The notes below the pieces were generated by a model. The model had not been told where the DNA came from. It saw nothing but the letters and a program-made list of their open reading frames with translations, and ran no database searches. Shown here in pieces: positions 1 to 8,384 of a stretch of 64,000 nucleotides of DNA (positions are counted from its first letter, which is position 1; every line of letters begins with the position of its first letter). A program made the position numbers and the translations under genes. The stretch comes from Segatella copri. GTDB taxonomy: Bacteria > Bacteroidota > Bacteroidia > Bacteroidales > Bacteroidaceae. Location: contig NZ_JAPDVG010000001.1 of the NCBI RefSeq assembly GCF_026015625.1, forward strand, positions 1 through 64,000, in the 5' to 3' direction.

Positions 1-1416
1 ATGTTAGCAAGTCCAAAAGCCCTCTGGGACAACAGTCTTTTGCTCATAAAGGACAGTGTAACAGAGCAGCAATATAACACATGGTTCAAGCCAATCGTCT
101 TTGAATCGTACAAGCCGTCGACAAAGACTTTGTTGGTGCAGGTTCCGAGTCCATTCGTATACGAGTACTTGGAACAGAACTTCGTTGACTTGTTAAGTAA
201 GGTGCTGCATCGTAATTTTGGTGATGGAATCCGTCTCACTTATCGTGTTGTAACCGATAAGGAGCATAAGCTTTCTCAAGATATAGAGGCAGATCCAGAC
301 GATGCTGATATGGCAAAGCAAACTCGTGAGCGTGCCCAGCAGACGGCTGCCCAGCCTGCCGCTCCCCAGCAGCAGGAAGACATTGATACACAGTTAGACC
401 CGAAGCTTACTTTCAACAATTATATGGAGGGTGACAGCAATAAGCTGCCTCGTTCCGTAGGATTGTCTATTGCCGAGCATCCCAATACCACCCAGTTTAA
501 CCCAATGTTCATTTACGGACCTTCGGGTAGCGGTAAGACGCATCTGGTGAATGCCATCGGCCTGAAAGCGAAGCAGATGTATCTTCAGAAGCGTGTGCTC
601 TATGTGAGTGCCCGTCTTTTCCAGACCCAGTATACTGATGCCGTGCTCCATAATGCGAGCAATGATTTCATCAACTTCTATCAGTCTATCGATATGCTGA
701 TTGTGGATGATATCCAGGAGTGGGCTGGTAAGGCGAAGACGCTGAATACCTTCTTCCATATCTTCAACCACCTCTTCCGCAACGGAAAGCGTATTATCCT
801 GGCGTGCGACCGCCCTCCGGTAGAGTTGAAGGATATGCCAGACCGTCTGCTCACCCGTTTCTCTTGCGGTCTTGTCTGCGAGTTGGAGAAGCCGAACATC
901 CAGTTGTGTGTGGATATCCTGAGCAATAAGATCCGTCGTGACGGTTTGAAGATTCCGGTAGATGTCATCTCTTTCATCGCCCAGACCTGTAACGGAAGTG
1001 TGCGCGATTTGCAGGGAGCCATCAATGGTCTTCTGGCTTACAGCATCGTTTATAACAGCAGCATTGATATCCGTCTTGCCGAGCGCGTCATCAAGCGTGC
1101 GGTGAAGGTGGATGATAAGCCGCTTACCATCGATGATATTGTTGAAACGGTTTGCCATCATTATAATGTAACGGTTACTGCCGTGAACAGCAAGAGCCGT
1201 AAGCGTGATTATGTAGTGGCAAGACAGGTAACGATGTATCTGGCACAGAAATATACCAAAATGCCTGCTTCGAGAATCGGCAAACTCGTTGGTAATCGTG
1301 ATCATAGCACAGTTATCCACAGTTGTTCAAAAGTGGAAGAAAGACTGAAGATTGATGCTGGATTCAGCGATGAACTGGTTAGTATCGAAAACGGATTAAA
1401 GGTGAAAAGGGCATAA
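1..1416 (+). CDS. dnaA: Chromosomal replication initiator protein DnaA
   Basis: DnaA binds origin DnaA boxes, forms an ATP-bound filament and opens oriC for helicase loading. All four domains are visible in 471 aa, a normal length: an N-terminal partner-binding domain (about 1-85), a Gln/Ala-rich linker (about 105-125), an AAA+ core with Walker A GPSGSGKT (173-180) and Walker B LIVDD (233-237), and a C-terminal DNA-binding domain with the signature GNRDHSTVIH (431-440). The gene begins at the first base of the window, so its promoter and any oriC upstream cannot be seen. A terminator-like hairpin follows at 1494-1536, shared with the convergent pnuC-like gene. Confidence 0.98.
   Translation: MLASPKALWDNSLLLIKDSVTEQQYNTWFKPIVFESYKPSTKTLLVQVPSPFVYEYLEQNFVDLLSKVLHRNFGDGIRLTYRVVTDKEHKLSQDIEADPDDADMAKQTRERAQQTAAQPAAPQQQEDIDTQLDPKLTFNNYMEGDSNKLPRSVGLSIAEHPNTTQFNPMFIYGPSGSGKTHLVNAIGLKAKQMYLQKRVLYVSARLFQTQYTDAVLHNASNDFINFYQSIDMLIVDDIQEWAGKAKTLNTFFHIFNHLFRNGKRIILACDRPPVELKDMPDRLLTRFSCGLVCELEKPNIQLCVDILSNKIRRDGLKIPVDVISFIAQTCNGSVRDLQGAINGLLAYSIVYNSSIDIRLAERVIKRAVKVDDKPLTIDDIVETVCHHYNVTVTAVNSKSRKRDYVVARQVTMYLAQKYTKMPASRIGKLVGNRDHSTVIHSCSKVEERLKIDAGFSDELVSIENGLKVKRA
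1313..1321 (+). promoter_or_regulatory. Consensus DnaA box inside dnaA
   Basis: TTATCCACA, the consensus DnaA-binding 9-mer, lies in the codons for the DNA-binding signature of DnaA itself. It may be a codon coincidence (GTT ATC CAC encodes the conserved VIH), so binding is only inferred. Confidence 0.35.
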
Positions 1417-1493
1417 AGAATGTGCTTTTCGCTGATAGGATAAGTTTAAGCGCGGAACCTTGGTATAGTGGTTCTTGTTTATATAAATGAAAT

Positions 1494-1536
1494 AAAGGAA
1501 GCCTGGCAAGTTTGTTTTTGCCTTGGCTTCCTTTTT
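1494..1536. terminator. Bidirectional terminator between dnaA and the pnuC-like gene
   Basis: A GGAAGCC-TGGCAA stem pairs with TTGCC-TGGCTTCC around a T-rich loop and is followed by a T run. An A-rich stretch on the other side would serve the convergent gene. Confidence 0.75.
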
Positions 1537-1554
1537 CCGTCTATAAACTATTAA

Positions 1555-2148
1555 CTATAAACTGCCTTTCATCATCTTCTTCCATTTAAAGTATCCGGCT
1601 ACGGCGATGATGACGTAGAGACCGTAAAGTCCTGCCTTGAATGGGATGCCTTTGACGATATAGAGATAGAAGCAAACGGCATCTACGATAATCCAGAAGA
1701 ACCACTGCTCGATATATTTGCGTGCCAGCGCCCAGAGACCCACAAAGCTCAGGGCATTGGTGAAACTGTCTTGCAGAGGAACTGTAGAGTTGGTGAAAGT
1801 TATCAGTATATAATAGGTGATGCCCCAGGCTGCCAGGAAGAACAGAAGAGTAGGGAGATAGAGCGACTTCTTCATATAGGTAATCGGAAGTTCTTCTTTC
1901 TCCTTCTGGTTGTGCTTCTTGCCATATTTCCATACGGCATAACCATATATACCGGCTATCGTATAGTAGACCGCCATACCCGCATCGCCGTAAAGACCAT
2001 GACTCCAATAGAGCCATACGTCCAGGGCGGGCATGATGATGCCTACCAGCCAGAGCCAGATACTGGCACGGTACTCCAACAGGATATAAACCAGTCCGAG
2101 TACCGTGGTAAAGATGTCTAAACCATGTGATGCAATATAATCCATCAT
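1555..2148 (-). CDS. pnuT: PnuC/PnuT-type vitamin permease, probably thiamine transporter
   Basis: This is a 197-aa inner-membrane protein of the PnuC family (nicotinamide riboside and related vitamin transporters), with about seven hydrophobic segments and the Trp-rich membrane regions typical of the family (e.g. SIWLWLVGII near 29-38). It begins 12 nt after the stop of a TonB-dependent receptor whose leader carries a TPP riboswitch, so the two are cotranscribed. By known analogy with Bacteroides PnuT, this context points to thiamine rather than nicotinamide riboside. The start could be either of two consecutive Met codons. No thiamine pyrophosphokinase gene follows; the next gene downstream is the convergent dnaA. 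Family assignment is firm; substrate is inferred from the riboswitch. Confidence 0.85.
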   Translation of the reverse strand: MMDYIASHGLDIFTTVLGLVYILLEYRASIWLWLVGIIMPALDVWLYWSHGLYGDAGMAVYYTIAGIYGYAVWKYGKKHNQKEKEELPITYMKKSLYLPTLLFFLAAWGITYYILITFTNSTVPLQDSFTNALSFVGLWALARKYIEQWFFWIIVDAVCFYLYIVKGIPFKAGLYGLYVIIAVAGYFKWKKMMKGSL

Positions 2149-2160
2149 GATGATTTCTGA

Positions 2161-4521
2161 TTAGAACTTCAATGTAAGATGCGTCATCCAGGTGGTATCT
2201 GCCATTGGGATGTAGGCTATCTGCTTGAATCGTTTGTCCAATGTATATCCGTAACCGGTAGCATTGCCCCAGGTGAATGCGCTGGCTGCATAGTGGCGGT
2301 TGAAGATATTGTTGATGTCTACACCGAAGCTTACCTCCTTGATGCCGAGTGCCTTGGTTACCTTAGCGCTATAGTTGAGGCTCAGGTCGCTCTGTGAATA
2401 GCATGGCAGCGAGAAGTCGCGGTCTTCTGTGTTGGTAATATACTGGCGACTTACAAAGTTGGTGTGCCAGGTAGCTGAGAAACCGGCATAGTGGATGTCG
2501 ATGAATCCGTTCAGGATAGCTGATGGAGAATAAGACAGGGTTGAGTTGTCGTAATGTACTACGCCTGGCTTCGTATCATCTTCCCAGTTGCTTACATACT
2601 CATCAAAGTCCTTAATCTTGTTCTTGCTCAAAGCGGCATTTCCTTCTACAGACAACCATGACAATGGTGCCCAGCCGGCTGTCAGCTCTACGCCCATACG
2701 GTAAGAATCCTTGATGTTGGTGGTCAGCGCCTCGCCGATGTCACTCAACTGTCCGGTCTGAGCCAGCTGGTTGTCATAATCCATATAGTAGAAGTTGGCG
2801 CCTGCATGCCAGTTGTCGCCCTGATACTGATAGCCGAACTCTACATCGAGCAGCTTCTCCTCTTTAGGGAATGGATAGTTGAAGTTGTCGGTAAAGTTGT
2901 TGCGCTCTGGCTCGCGGTTGCTGTAGGCTACAGATGCGTATGCCTTGTGGCCATCCTTGTTGAAGCTGATACCTGCCTTAGGGTTGAAGAAGTTGTACTT
3001 CTCGTTGATGTTCAGCTCCTGGTTCTTGTAGCTGCCATCTGCCTGGGCGATAAATTTATCGTTGATACCGTCGGTCTTGTATTCTACACGGCGATACTGC
3101 AGGTCAGCGAAGGCATTCCAGTAGTCAGCAAAGCGATAGCTTGCCTTGGCGAAGGCGCTGTAGTCATACTTGTGGGCATCAGAGTCATAGTACTTATACT
3201 TTCCGTTGCTGCCGAAGAATTTCTTCTCGGCATCCTGGTTGGCGATATAAGTAAGGTATCCCCAGTGGTTGCCGCGGAACTGCTGCAGGTTCAATCCGCC
3301 GATAACATCCCAGTGCTCATCCTTGTAGTTGGTATTGTATACCATGCCGTAGGTATGCTGGGTGAGTCCCTTCTTGCGGATGAAGTCAGACTTCTTAACC
3401 TTGTTGCCTTCTGCATCCTTGTAAACGAGTCCGAACTTGGCAAACTTGGCGTTGTTCTTAAACTCCTTGTAGTAGCCGTAGCCATAGGTGTAATGCAGTG
3501 AGAGGCTGTGGCTCCAGTGGCTGCTTGGTGTCCAGGTAGCCGAAAGGATGTTGTGGTTCTGATAGAAGTTATCAGTAGTCTTGTCCCATTTGCTTCCGTC
3601 GCGCAGGGTATAAGGAGTGATGGTATAATCGCCCTTGCCGTTGCGAACCAAATCACCTGTCAGCACGTTAAACTTATCCAGACCTGCCTTATACATATCT
3701 TTATAAGTGCGGATGCCATCCTCAAGGAGGGTGAAGTTAGAGTTGTAATCTCCGCCCAGCACACCGCTCCAAGCCTGACCGGTCTTCTCGAAGTTGCCGA
3801 TGTTCTTGTAGCTTATCTTGAAGTTATCGCCCAGCCAGGTCAGTCCGCCATAGTAAGAACCTGAACGGCCTGCTGTGCCGTCTACATAACCGTCGGTAGC
3901 TGTCTCGTGATAAGCACCGTCAAAAATCAGATGCTTGCCGAGCAGACCTGTAGAGAAGCTGGCGCCTGTATGATAGGTATTGTAAGAACCGAAAGAACCG
4001 GTAACTTCTGCTGTAGGGGTGAGCGAAGGAGCAGCTGTAGCCATAGAGATGCTTCCACCGAAGGCACCGTCGCCATTGGTAGAAGAGCCTACGCCGCGCT
4101 GTACCTGGATGCTGCCCAGGAGCGAAGAATAACTGTTCATGTTAGCCCAGAAAACGGTCTGGTCTTCCGGTGAGTTGAGAGCCACTCCGTCGAGTGTTAC
4201 ATTGATGCGGCTTCCGGCAGCGCCACGAATGCGCATATAGGTAGTACCGGTGCCGATACCGTTCTCACTCCAGGCGAGAATGCCCGGTGTACGAGAAAGG
4301 AGAAATGGCAATTCCTGACCTGAGCAAGAGAATTGTTTGAGTTCTGATTTCCTGATGTTAGCCACGGCGTATGGAGCTTCCTTTGCGGCACGTACGCCTT
4401 TTACAATCACTTCATTCAAATTCTGCACCTTCAAGGTGTCGATTTTTGTCTGTGCCAGTGCAGCCTGGCTTGCCAAAGAGCAAAACGCTACACTGAGTGC
4501 GATCCCGTTGAATCTTTTCAT
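2161..4521 (-). CDS. TonB-dependent outer-membrane receptor, probably for thiamine
   Basis: A 786-aa outer-membrane beta-barrel receptor with a signal peptide (about 1-23, ending ALAQ), a plug domain (about 35-150, with GTTYMRIRGAAGSRINVTLDG) and a long barrel ending in an aromatic C-terminus (HLTLKF). It lacks the N-terminal carboxypeptidase-like domain of SusC proteins and has no adjacent SusD, so it resembles vitamin/siderophore receptors. A TPP riboswitch occupies its 5' leader (4561-4656), and a pnuT-like permease follows after 12 nt. This is the arrangement known for OM thiamine receptors in Bacteroides. It would carry thiamine or TPP across the outer membrane using TonB energy. Confidence 0.88.
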   Translation of the reverse strand: MKRFNGIALSVAFCSLASQAALAQTKIDTLKVQNLNEVIVKGVRAAKEAPYAVANIRKSELKQFSCSGQELPFLLSRTPGILAWSENGIGTGTTYMRIRGAAGSRINVTLDGVALNSPEDQTVFWANMNSYSSLLGSIQVQRGVGSSTNGDGAFGGSISMATAAPSLTPTAEVTGSFGSYNTYHTGASFSTGLLGKHLIFDGAYHETATDGYVDGTAGRSGSYYGGLTWLGDNFKISYKNIGNFEKTGQAWSGVLGGDYNSNFTLLEDGIRTYKDMYKAGLDKFNVLTGDLVRNGKGDYTITPYTLRDGSKWDKTTDNFYQNHNILSATWTPSSHWSHSLSLHYTYGYGYYKEFKNNAKFAKFGLVYKDAEGNKVKKSDFIRKKGLTQHTYGMVYNTNYKDEHWDVIGGLNLQQFRGNHWGYLTYIANQDAEKKFFGSNGKYKYYDSDAHKYDYSAFAKASYRFADYWNAFADLQYRRVEYKTDGINDKFIAQADGSYKNQELNINEKYNFFNPKAGISFNKDGHKAYASVAYSNREPERNNFTDNFNYPFPKEEKLLDVEFGYQYQGDNWHAGANFYYMDYDNQLAQTGQLSDIGEALTTNIKDSYRMGVELTAGWAPLSWLSVEGNAALSKNKIKDFDEYVSNWEDDTKPGVVHYDNSTLSYSPSAILNGFIDIHYAGFSATWHTNFVSRQYITNTEDRDFSLPCYSQSDLSLNYSAKVTKALGIKEVSFGVDINNIFNRHYAASAFTWGNATGYGYTLDKRFKQIAYIPMADTTWMTHLTLKF

Positions 4522-4560
4522 TTATTTAAATTAAAAACATCATATAAGGGGGGAATGTGC

Positions 4561-4656
4561 CTTATTTTCCTACGCCAGCATTACCTGGTTCAGGTCGATG
4601 GGTATATTCTCAGCATCCGCTTTTTTCTCTTTTCCGGCGGTAGCACCCCTTAGTTA
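4561..4656 (-). promoter_or_regulatory. TPP (THI-box) riboswitch
   Basis: Read on the minus strand, this holds the conserved TPP aptamer signatures in order: GGGGTGC, then CTGAGA followed by a short variable stretch and ACC, then GACCTGAACCAGGTAATGC, and finally CTGGCGTAGGAAA. An extra stem (GGTTAGC/GCTAACT, 4655-4672) lies just upstream in the leader. The start codon of the receptor is about 40 nt downstream, and no T-run terminator lies between, so control of translation initiation is more likely than attenuation. Confidence 0.95.
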
Positions 4657-4675
4657 GCTCTCTGCTAACCGGGTG

Positions 4676-4683
4676 CAAAGGTA
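4676..4683 (-). promoter_or_regulatory. -7 box for the thiamine uptake operon
   Basis: TACCTTTG on the minus strand matches the Bacteroidota -7 consensus TAnnTTTG and sits just upstream of the riboswitch. Confidence 0.7.
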
Positions 4684-4756
4684 CAAATAAATTTGATAAC
4701 CGCAAAATTTACGTAGATTTTTACTATATTTGTGTCCTTTTATCATTCTTTTTTCT

Positions 4757-4764
4757 TATATTTG
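4757..4764 (+). promoter_or_regulatory. -7 box for the orphan SusD-like gene
   Basis: TATATTTG, 63 nt before the start codon. A TTTG lies at 4729-4732, but the 24-nt spacing is longer than the usual 19-21. Confidence 0.5.
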
Positions 4765-4827
4765 CAGTCGGATTGCTGTTATTCGCAGTCTTGACAGTTT
4801 GAAACCTAAACTTCATGTGATAGGATT

Positions 4828-6150
4828 ATGAGACGATATATTTCACATTTGTTCACGTGGGTCATCTCTTTCCTGACCCTGTTGGCATTCTCATCGTGCT
4901 TGAATGAGCATCCTAAGGATCAGCTCGATGGGGGTGGCAGCAATGGTTCTGCGTCTGAAATATTCGATACGACCATAGCTCCTTTATATGATTTTATGGG
5001 TGGAACGATAGATGGGGAAGGCATCAGCGATATTCAGCGTCTTGACAGTCTGCTTTCTCTTTCTCCTGATGATGAGCAGCTTTATTCTTCCTGGCAATAT
5101 CTTTATCGGGCTATCGGTATGTGCAACAAGTCGCTGGATATGATTGATTTACAGTCAGTACGCCTTACCGATAACCAGAAGGCGCAGTTCAAGGCTGAGG
5201 TGCGTGCCATCAGAGCCATGATGTATTATGAGGCGATGGATTTGTATGGCAGGATTCCGGTACTCCTGTCTTCGGCAGAATCACTCATCTATGAACCGGC
5301 TTCGGGCTCTTCGGTTACCGATGAAAAGCTGTCGGCTCAGAGCGAACGGAGCGAAATCTTCCATTTCATCTTCAGCGAATTGCAGCAGGTGTTGCCTTAT
5401 CTTCCTCAGACGTCCAGTTTGGAGGAAGGCTCTCATTATGGGCGCATCACGCAGCCTGTGGTCAACTTCCTGCTGGCTAAGCTGGCGCTGAATGCTGAAA
5501 TCTATATGTACAACGATTGGGCGCAGGGTTACAGGAAGCGTCCGAAGGGTAGGGACCTGGAATTTATGGTGCGTACTGCCGATGGTGCCTCGCTCATTAC
5601 GGGCGGCAAGGCGAGTGAGAACCGCAGCAAGATATTGAATGCTTGGGAAACCTGTATCTTCTATTGCAACAGACTGGCTGATGAAGGCTACAGTTTAGAG
5701 GAGGATGAAATCTTCAACAGTTCTGCGCGTTATCTGATGCCGAAGGATGCGCTGGTGATGGATGAGGCTGATTCTGTTCAGCATTCCCGGCCAGCCAAAC
5801 CTCTGTTCCGTTTCCGCTATACCGATGTTTTGCTGATGAAGGCTGAGGCGATGGAGCGCAACGATGGGGATGGCAGGGCAGAGTATAATATGGTTCGTGC
5901 GCATGCCGGTTTGTCTGCGCGCAAGTCTTCGCTTGCCAATATTCTGGAAGACCGTCAGGTTGTGCTGGCGGACGAGACCTGTCACCGTCAGGACCTTATC
6001 CGTTTCGGCAAGTTCCTCAAGTCCTCGCATCTTCGCCGTTCTGTTCAGTCCGCTCTCTCGTTCTGTTCCATCGTCTTCCCGATACCTCAGCGAAGTCTTG
6101 CCTTCAATGGCAAGTTGGTACAGAATAAAGGATATGAGGCAATGGAATAG
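4828..6150 (+). CDS. Orphan SusD/RagB-family lipoprotein
   Basis: A 440-aa lipoprotein: signal sequence with lipobox LAFSSC (Cys 24), then the SusD helical fold with EVRAIRAMMYYEAMDLYGRIPVLL (about 128-150), which is a hallmark of the family. C-terminal hallmarks are YTDVLLMKAEAM, QDLIRFGKF and PIPQRSLAFNG...NKGY. SusD proteins bind glycans on the cell surface and cap a SusC channel. Here there is no SusC gene next to it; the divergent TonB receptor is of the vitamin type. It is also shorter than usual (about 500-600 aa). It may be a relic of a degraded polysaccharide locus or a stand-alone binding lipoprotein. The ligand is unknown. Confidence 0.85.
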   Translation: MRRYISHLFTWVISFLTLLAFSSCLNEHPKDQLDGGGSNGSASEIFDTTIAPLYDFMGGTIDGEGISDIQRLDSLLSLSPDDEQLYSSWQYLYRAIGMCNKSLDMIDLQSVRLTDNQKAQFKAEVRAIRAMMYYEAMDLYGRIPVLLSSAESLIYEPASGSSVTDEKLSAQSERSEIFHFIFSELQQVLPYLPQTSSLEEGSHYGRITQPVVNFLLAKLALNAEIYMYNDWAQGYRKRPKGRDLEFMVRTADGASLITGGKASENRSKILNAWETCIFYCNRLADEGYSLEEDEIFNSSARYLMPKDALVMDEADSVQHSRPAKPLFRFRYTDVLLMKAEAMERNDGDGRAEYNMVRAHAGLSARKSSLANILEDRQVVLADETCHRQDLIRFGKFLKSSHLRRSVQSALSFCSIVFPIPQRSLAFNGKLVQNKGYEAME

Positions 6151-6157
6151 CCAAAAA

Positions 6158-6325
6158 CTCTTCACTCTTCACCCGATAGCTCGAATCCCCTTTATATAAA
6201 GGCGCTGCGGAGGGTGAAGAGTTTTTTGTAACTCTTCACCTCTCTTCACCCACTCTTCACCTCTCGAATCCCCTTTATATAAAGGCATTCCCAGCGATTG
6301 GGTGAAGAGTGAAGAGTAAAATCAA
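6158..6325. repeat. GTGAAGAG-type repeat cluster with a 23-bp direct repeat
   Basis: Multiple copies of CTCTTCAC and its complement GTGAAGAG in both orientations, plus a 23-bp direct repeat (starting TCGAATCCCCTTTATATA) at 6181-6203 and 6264-6286. The same GTGAAGAG words recur at 13996-14101 and 16788-16892. Confidence 0.8.
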
Positions 6326-6354
6326 TTCGACCTGTACGGTTTAATTACCCAATA

Positions 6355-6531
6355 CGCCCTGAAAGGGCAGAAGCTCCTAGCCCAGGGCATCGCCCTGGGT
6401 ATAATAGCAGTCAGCAAGGCGCCCTGTAAGGGCAAAAGCTTTGTTAATTGCCTGGTATTTGAAAGCTTTTGCCCTTACAGGGCGACAGGTTTGCGCCCAT
6501 AATAACCCAGGGCGATGCCCTGGGAGGGCAC
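6355..6531. repeat. Long palindromic (REP-like) repeat
   Basis: Short palindromes (CGCCCTGAAAGGGC, CCCAGGGCATCGCCCTGGG) are nested in a longer imperfect inverted repeat whose arms are about 6382-6445 and 6465-6530; the apex pairs GGGCAAAAGCTTT with AAAGCTTTTGCCC. No coding potential. The same words recur in inverted orientation at 8281-8330, on the other side of the IS. Confidence 0.85.
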
Positions 6532-6619
6532 TGAAAAAGTCCCTTCATGGGTTATGTTAGTTTAACATTCGATCTTTGAAATAGTGTACCCAAAAGTTGC
6601 ATATGTGCAATATTTTTTG

Positions 6620-6627
6620 TATCTTTG
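6620..6627 (+). promoter_or_regulatory. -7 box for the IS transposase
   Basis: TATCTTTG, 18 nt before the transposase start codon, matches the Bacteroidota -7 consensus. Confidence 0.65.
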
Positions 6628-6645
6628 TAGAAAAATACAAGGATT

Positions 6646-8103
6646 ATGCTAGAGCAACAACAGACCATATCATTCAGTGATTATTCAAGTTTGTATGACT
6701 TGATTATCCCAAAAGACAACCTGCTCCGCCAGATTACTGACCTGGTGGACTTTCGTTTCGTATACCAGGAATTGCAGGACAAGTATTGTCATGACAATGG
6801 TCGTACAGCAGAGAGTCCTATCCGTATGTTTAAGTATCTTCTTTTAAAGGTAATCTATGACATATCGGATGTTGATGTTGTTGAACGTACTCGCTATGAT
6901 ATGTCGTTTAAGTACTTCTTGGGATTAACTCCTGAGGAGACTAATCTGATTAATCCTAGTTCCTTGACCAAATTCCGTCGACTTCGTCTGAAGGATATGG
7001 ACCTGTTGGATCTTCTTATCAAGAAGACTGTTTCTATTGCTATAGAAGCAGGTGTCCTCAAGTCTAGAACCATCATTGTTGATGCAACCCATACGCATTC
7101 TCGTTCCAACCCTATCAGTGCAGCAAAGAGTTTGGAGTATTATTGCAAGGCCGTAATCAAGGTCGTTAATTCTGTGGATGACAGCATGGAATTGCCTGAG
7201 CTTCCAAAAGAAAAGAAGTATTCTTCTATCATGACTGCAGCCAAAACGATAGTTGCTACGGTGGAAGCTGATGCTGCAACTGCCAATATGCCTGCAGTCA
7301 AGGAGCGTCTCAATATGCTGAAAGAAACCATTTCAGACGCAGAGACCCGAGGCGTAATATCAAAAGATGCAGATGCCCGTACAGGACATAAAACAGCGCA
7401 TTCTTCATTCTTTGGCTATAAGACGCATATAGCTATGAGCGATGAGAGAATTATCACCGCAGCTACCGTCACCTCCGGCGAGAAGGGTGATGGACAGCAA
7501 TTGCCAGAATTGATAAAAAAGACAGAGGAAGCAGGAATGGAAGTTGATTCCATAGTAGCAGATAAGGCATATTCCAGCAAGGAGAATCTCAAAATGGCAA
7601 AGGAAAACAATATGCGCCTCTCTGCTCGTTTAAGCTCTGTAATTGACGGTAATCGAACAAACAAACTCCCTTTTGAATACAACAAGGATGCAGATCTGTA
7701 CGTCTGCCCAGCAGGGCATCTGGCGAAATGGAAAGAGATGAATTATCGCAAAAATGACAAGCGTCACAGAAACTCCAGCATTACCTATTATTTTGATGTG
7801 GACAAATGCAAGGTCTGTCCATTACGTGAAGGTTGCTACAAGGAAGGAGCCAAGACAAAAACATATGCGGTTACCATCAAATCGGATGAACAGTTGGAGC
7901 AAATCGAATATCAAAAAACAGAAGAGTTTATAAATCTTCAGAGGAAACGATACAAGATAGAAGCCAAAAACTCCGAACTTAAGAATGTCTTAGGATATGA
8001 CAGAGCCCTGTCATACGGTTTGTCGTGCATGGAAATGCAGGGAGCTTTGACTATTTTCGCTGCAAATGTGAAGAGAATCATCAAATTGATGCAAAATGCA
8101 TAA
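6646..8103 (+). CDS. IS1182-family DDE transposase
   Basis: A 485-aa transposase, full length for the family. The N-terminal part is the DUF772-type domain (SPIRMFKYLLLKVIYDISD). The catalytic triad can be read: Asp in TIIVDATHTHSR (about 147), Asp in SIVADKAYSSKEN (about 306) and Glu in KIEAKNSELKNVLGYDRALSYG (about 445). A zinc-ribbon-like CPAGH...CKVCPLREGC motif precedes the Glu. No frameshift or internal stop, so the enzyme is probably active. It cuts the ends of its own element. Confidence 0.93.
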   Translation: MLEQQQTISFSDYSSLYDLIIPKDNLLRQITDLVDFRFVYQELQDKYCHDNGRTAESPIRMFKYLLLKVIYDISDVDVVERTRYDMSFKYFLGLTPEETNLINPSSLTKFRRLRLKDMDLLDLLIKKTVSIAIEAGVLKSRTIIVDATHTHSRSNPISAAKSLEYYCKAVIKVVNSVDDSMELPELPKEKKYSSIMTAAKTIVATVEADAATANMPAVKERLNMLKETISDAETRGVISKDADARTGHKTAHSSFFGYKTHIAMSDERIITAATVTSGEKGDGQQLPELIKKTEEAGMEVDSIVADKAYSSKENLKMAKENNMRLSARLSSVIDGNRTNKLPFEYNKDADLYVCPAGHLAKWKEMNYRKNDKRHRNSSITYYFDVDKCKVCPLREGCYKEGAKTKTYAVTIKSDEQLEQIEYQKTEEFINLQRKRYKIEAKNSELKNVLGYDRALSYGLSCMEMQGALTIFAANVKRIIKLMQNA

Positions 8104-8280
8104 GGGGGGAAGTAGATTTCTCTATATATTGCCGAATTAAACGCCAGAAACGCTATAGAAAGCTGTTTGAGACTATATTCCTGTCCAAAAAAGTATTTCA
8201 CTTTTAAAAGATGAAATGCGTCTTGGACAAGAATTAAAGTTCAAAAACAAGCTATGCAACTTAAAATTGGGTACCTTTTT

Positions 8281-8330
8281 CAGTGCCCTCCCTGGGCTAG
8301 GAGCTTCTGCCCTTTCAGGGCGTGTGGGGC
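8281..8330. repeat. REP-like palindromic repeat, inverted copy beside the IS
   Basis: Holds GGGCTAGGAGCTTCTGCC and CCCTTTCAGGGCG, the reverse complement of the start of the 6355-6531 repeat. The outer words CACTGAAAAAG (6530-6540) and its complement (about 8276-8286) also face each other across the IS. Confidence 0.8.
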
Positions 8331-8384
8331 AAAACTTGCGAAAGTTCTGTCGGTTATTTAAAAAACTGATAAACGCGTTTTCAT

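Larger units (their letters stand above)
6584..8275 (+). mobile_element. IS1182-like insertion sequence
   Basis: It contains one DDE transposase gene. Imperfect terminal inverted repeats: GTACCCAAAAGTTGCATA at 6586-6603 against GTACCCAA-TTTT-AAGTTGCATA read inward from 8274. Similarity may extend outward (TGAAA), so the exact ends and the target duplication are not settled. The element is flanked on both sides by copies of the palindromic REP-like repeat. Confidence 0.75.

Noticed and set aside
394..1320. 308-codon open frame antisense to dnaA
   Set aside because: Lies wholly inside a full-length dnaA with all motifs; its translation shows no domain or signal.
2806..3501. 231-codon open frame antisense to the TonB receptor
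   Set aside because: Hydrophobic Val/Leu-rich translation is the usual complement of beta-barrel codons; no promoter.
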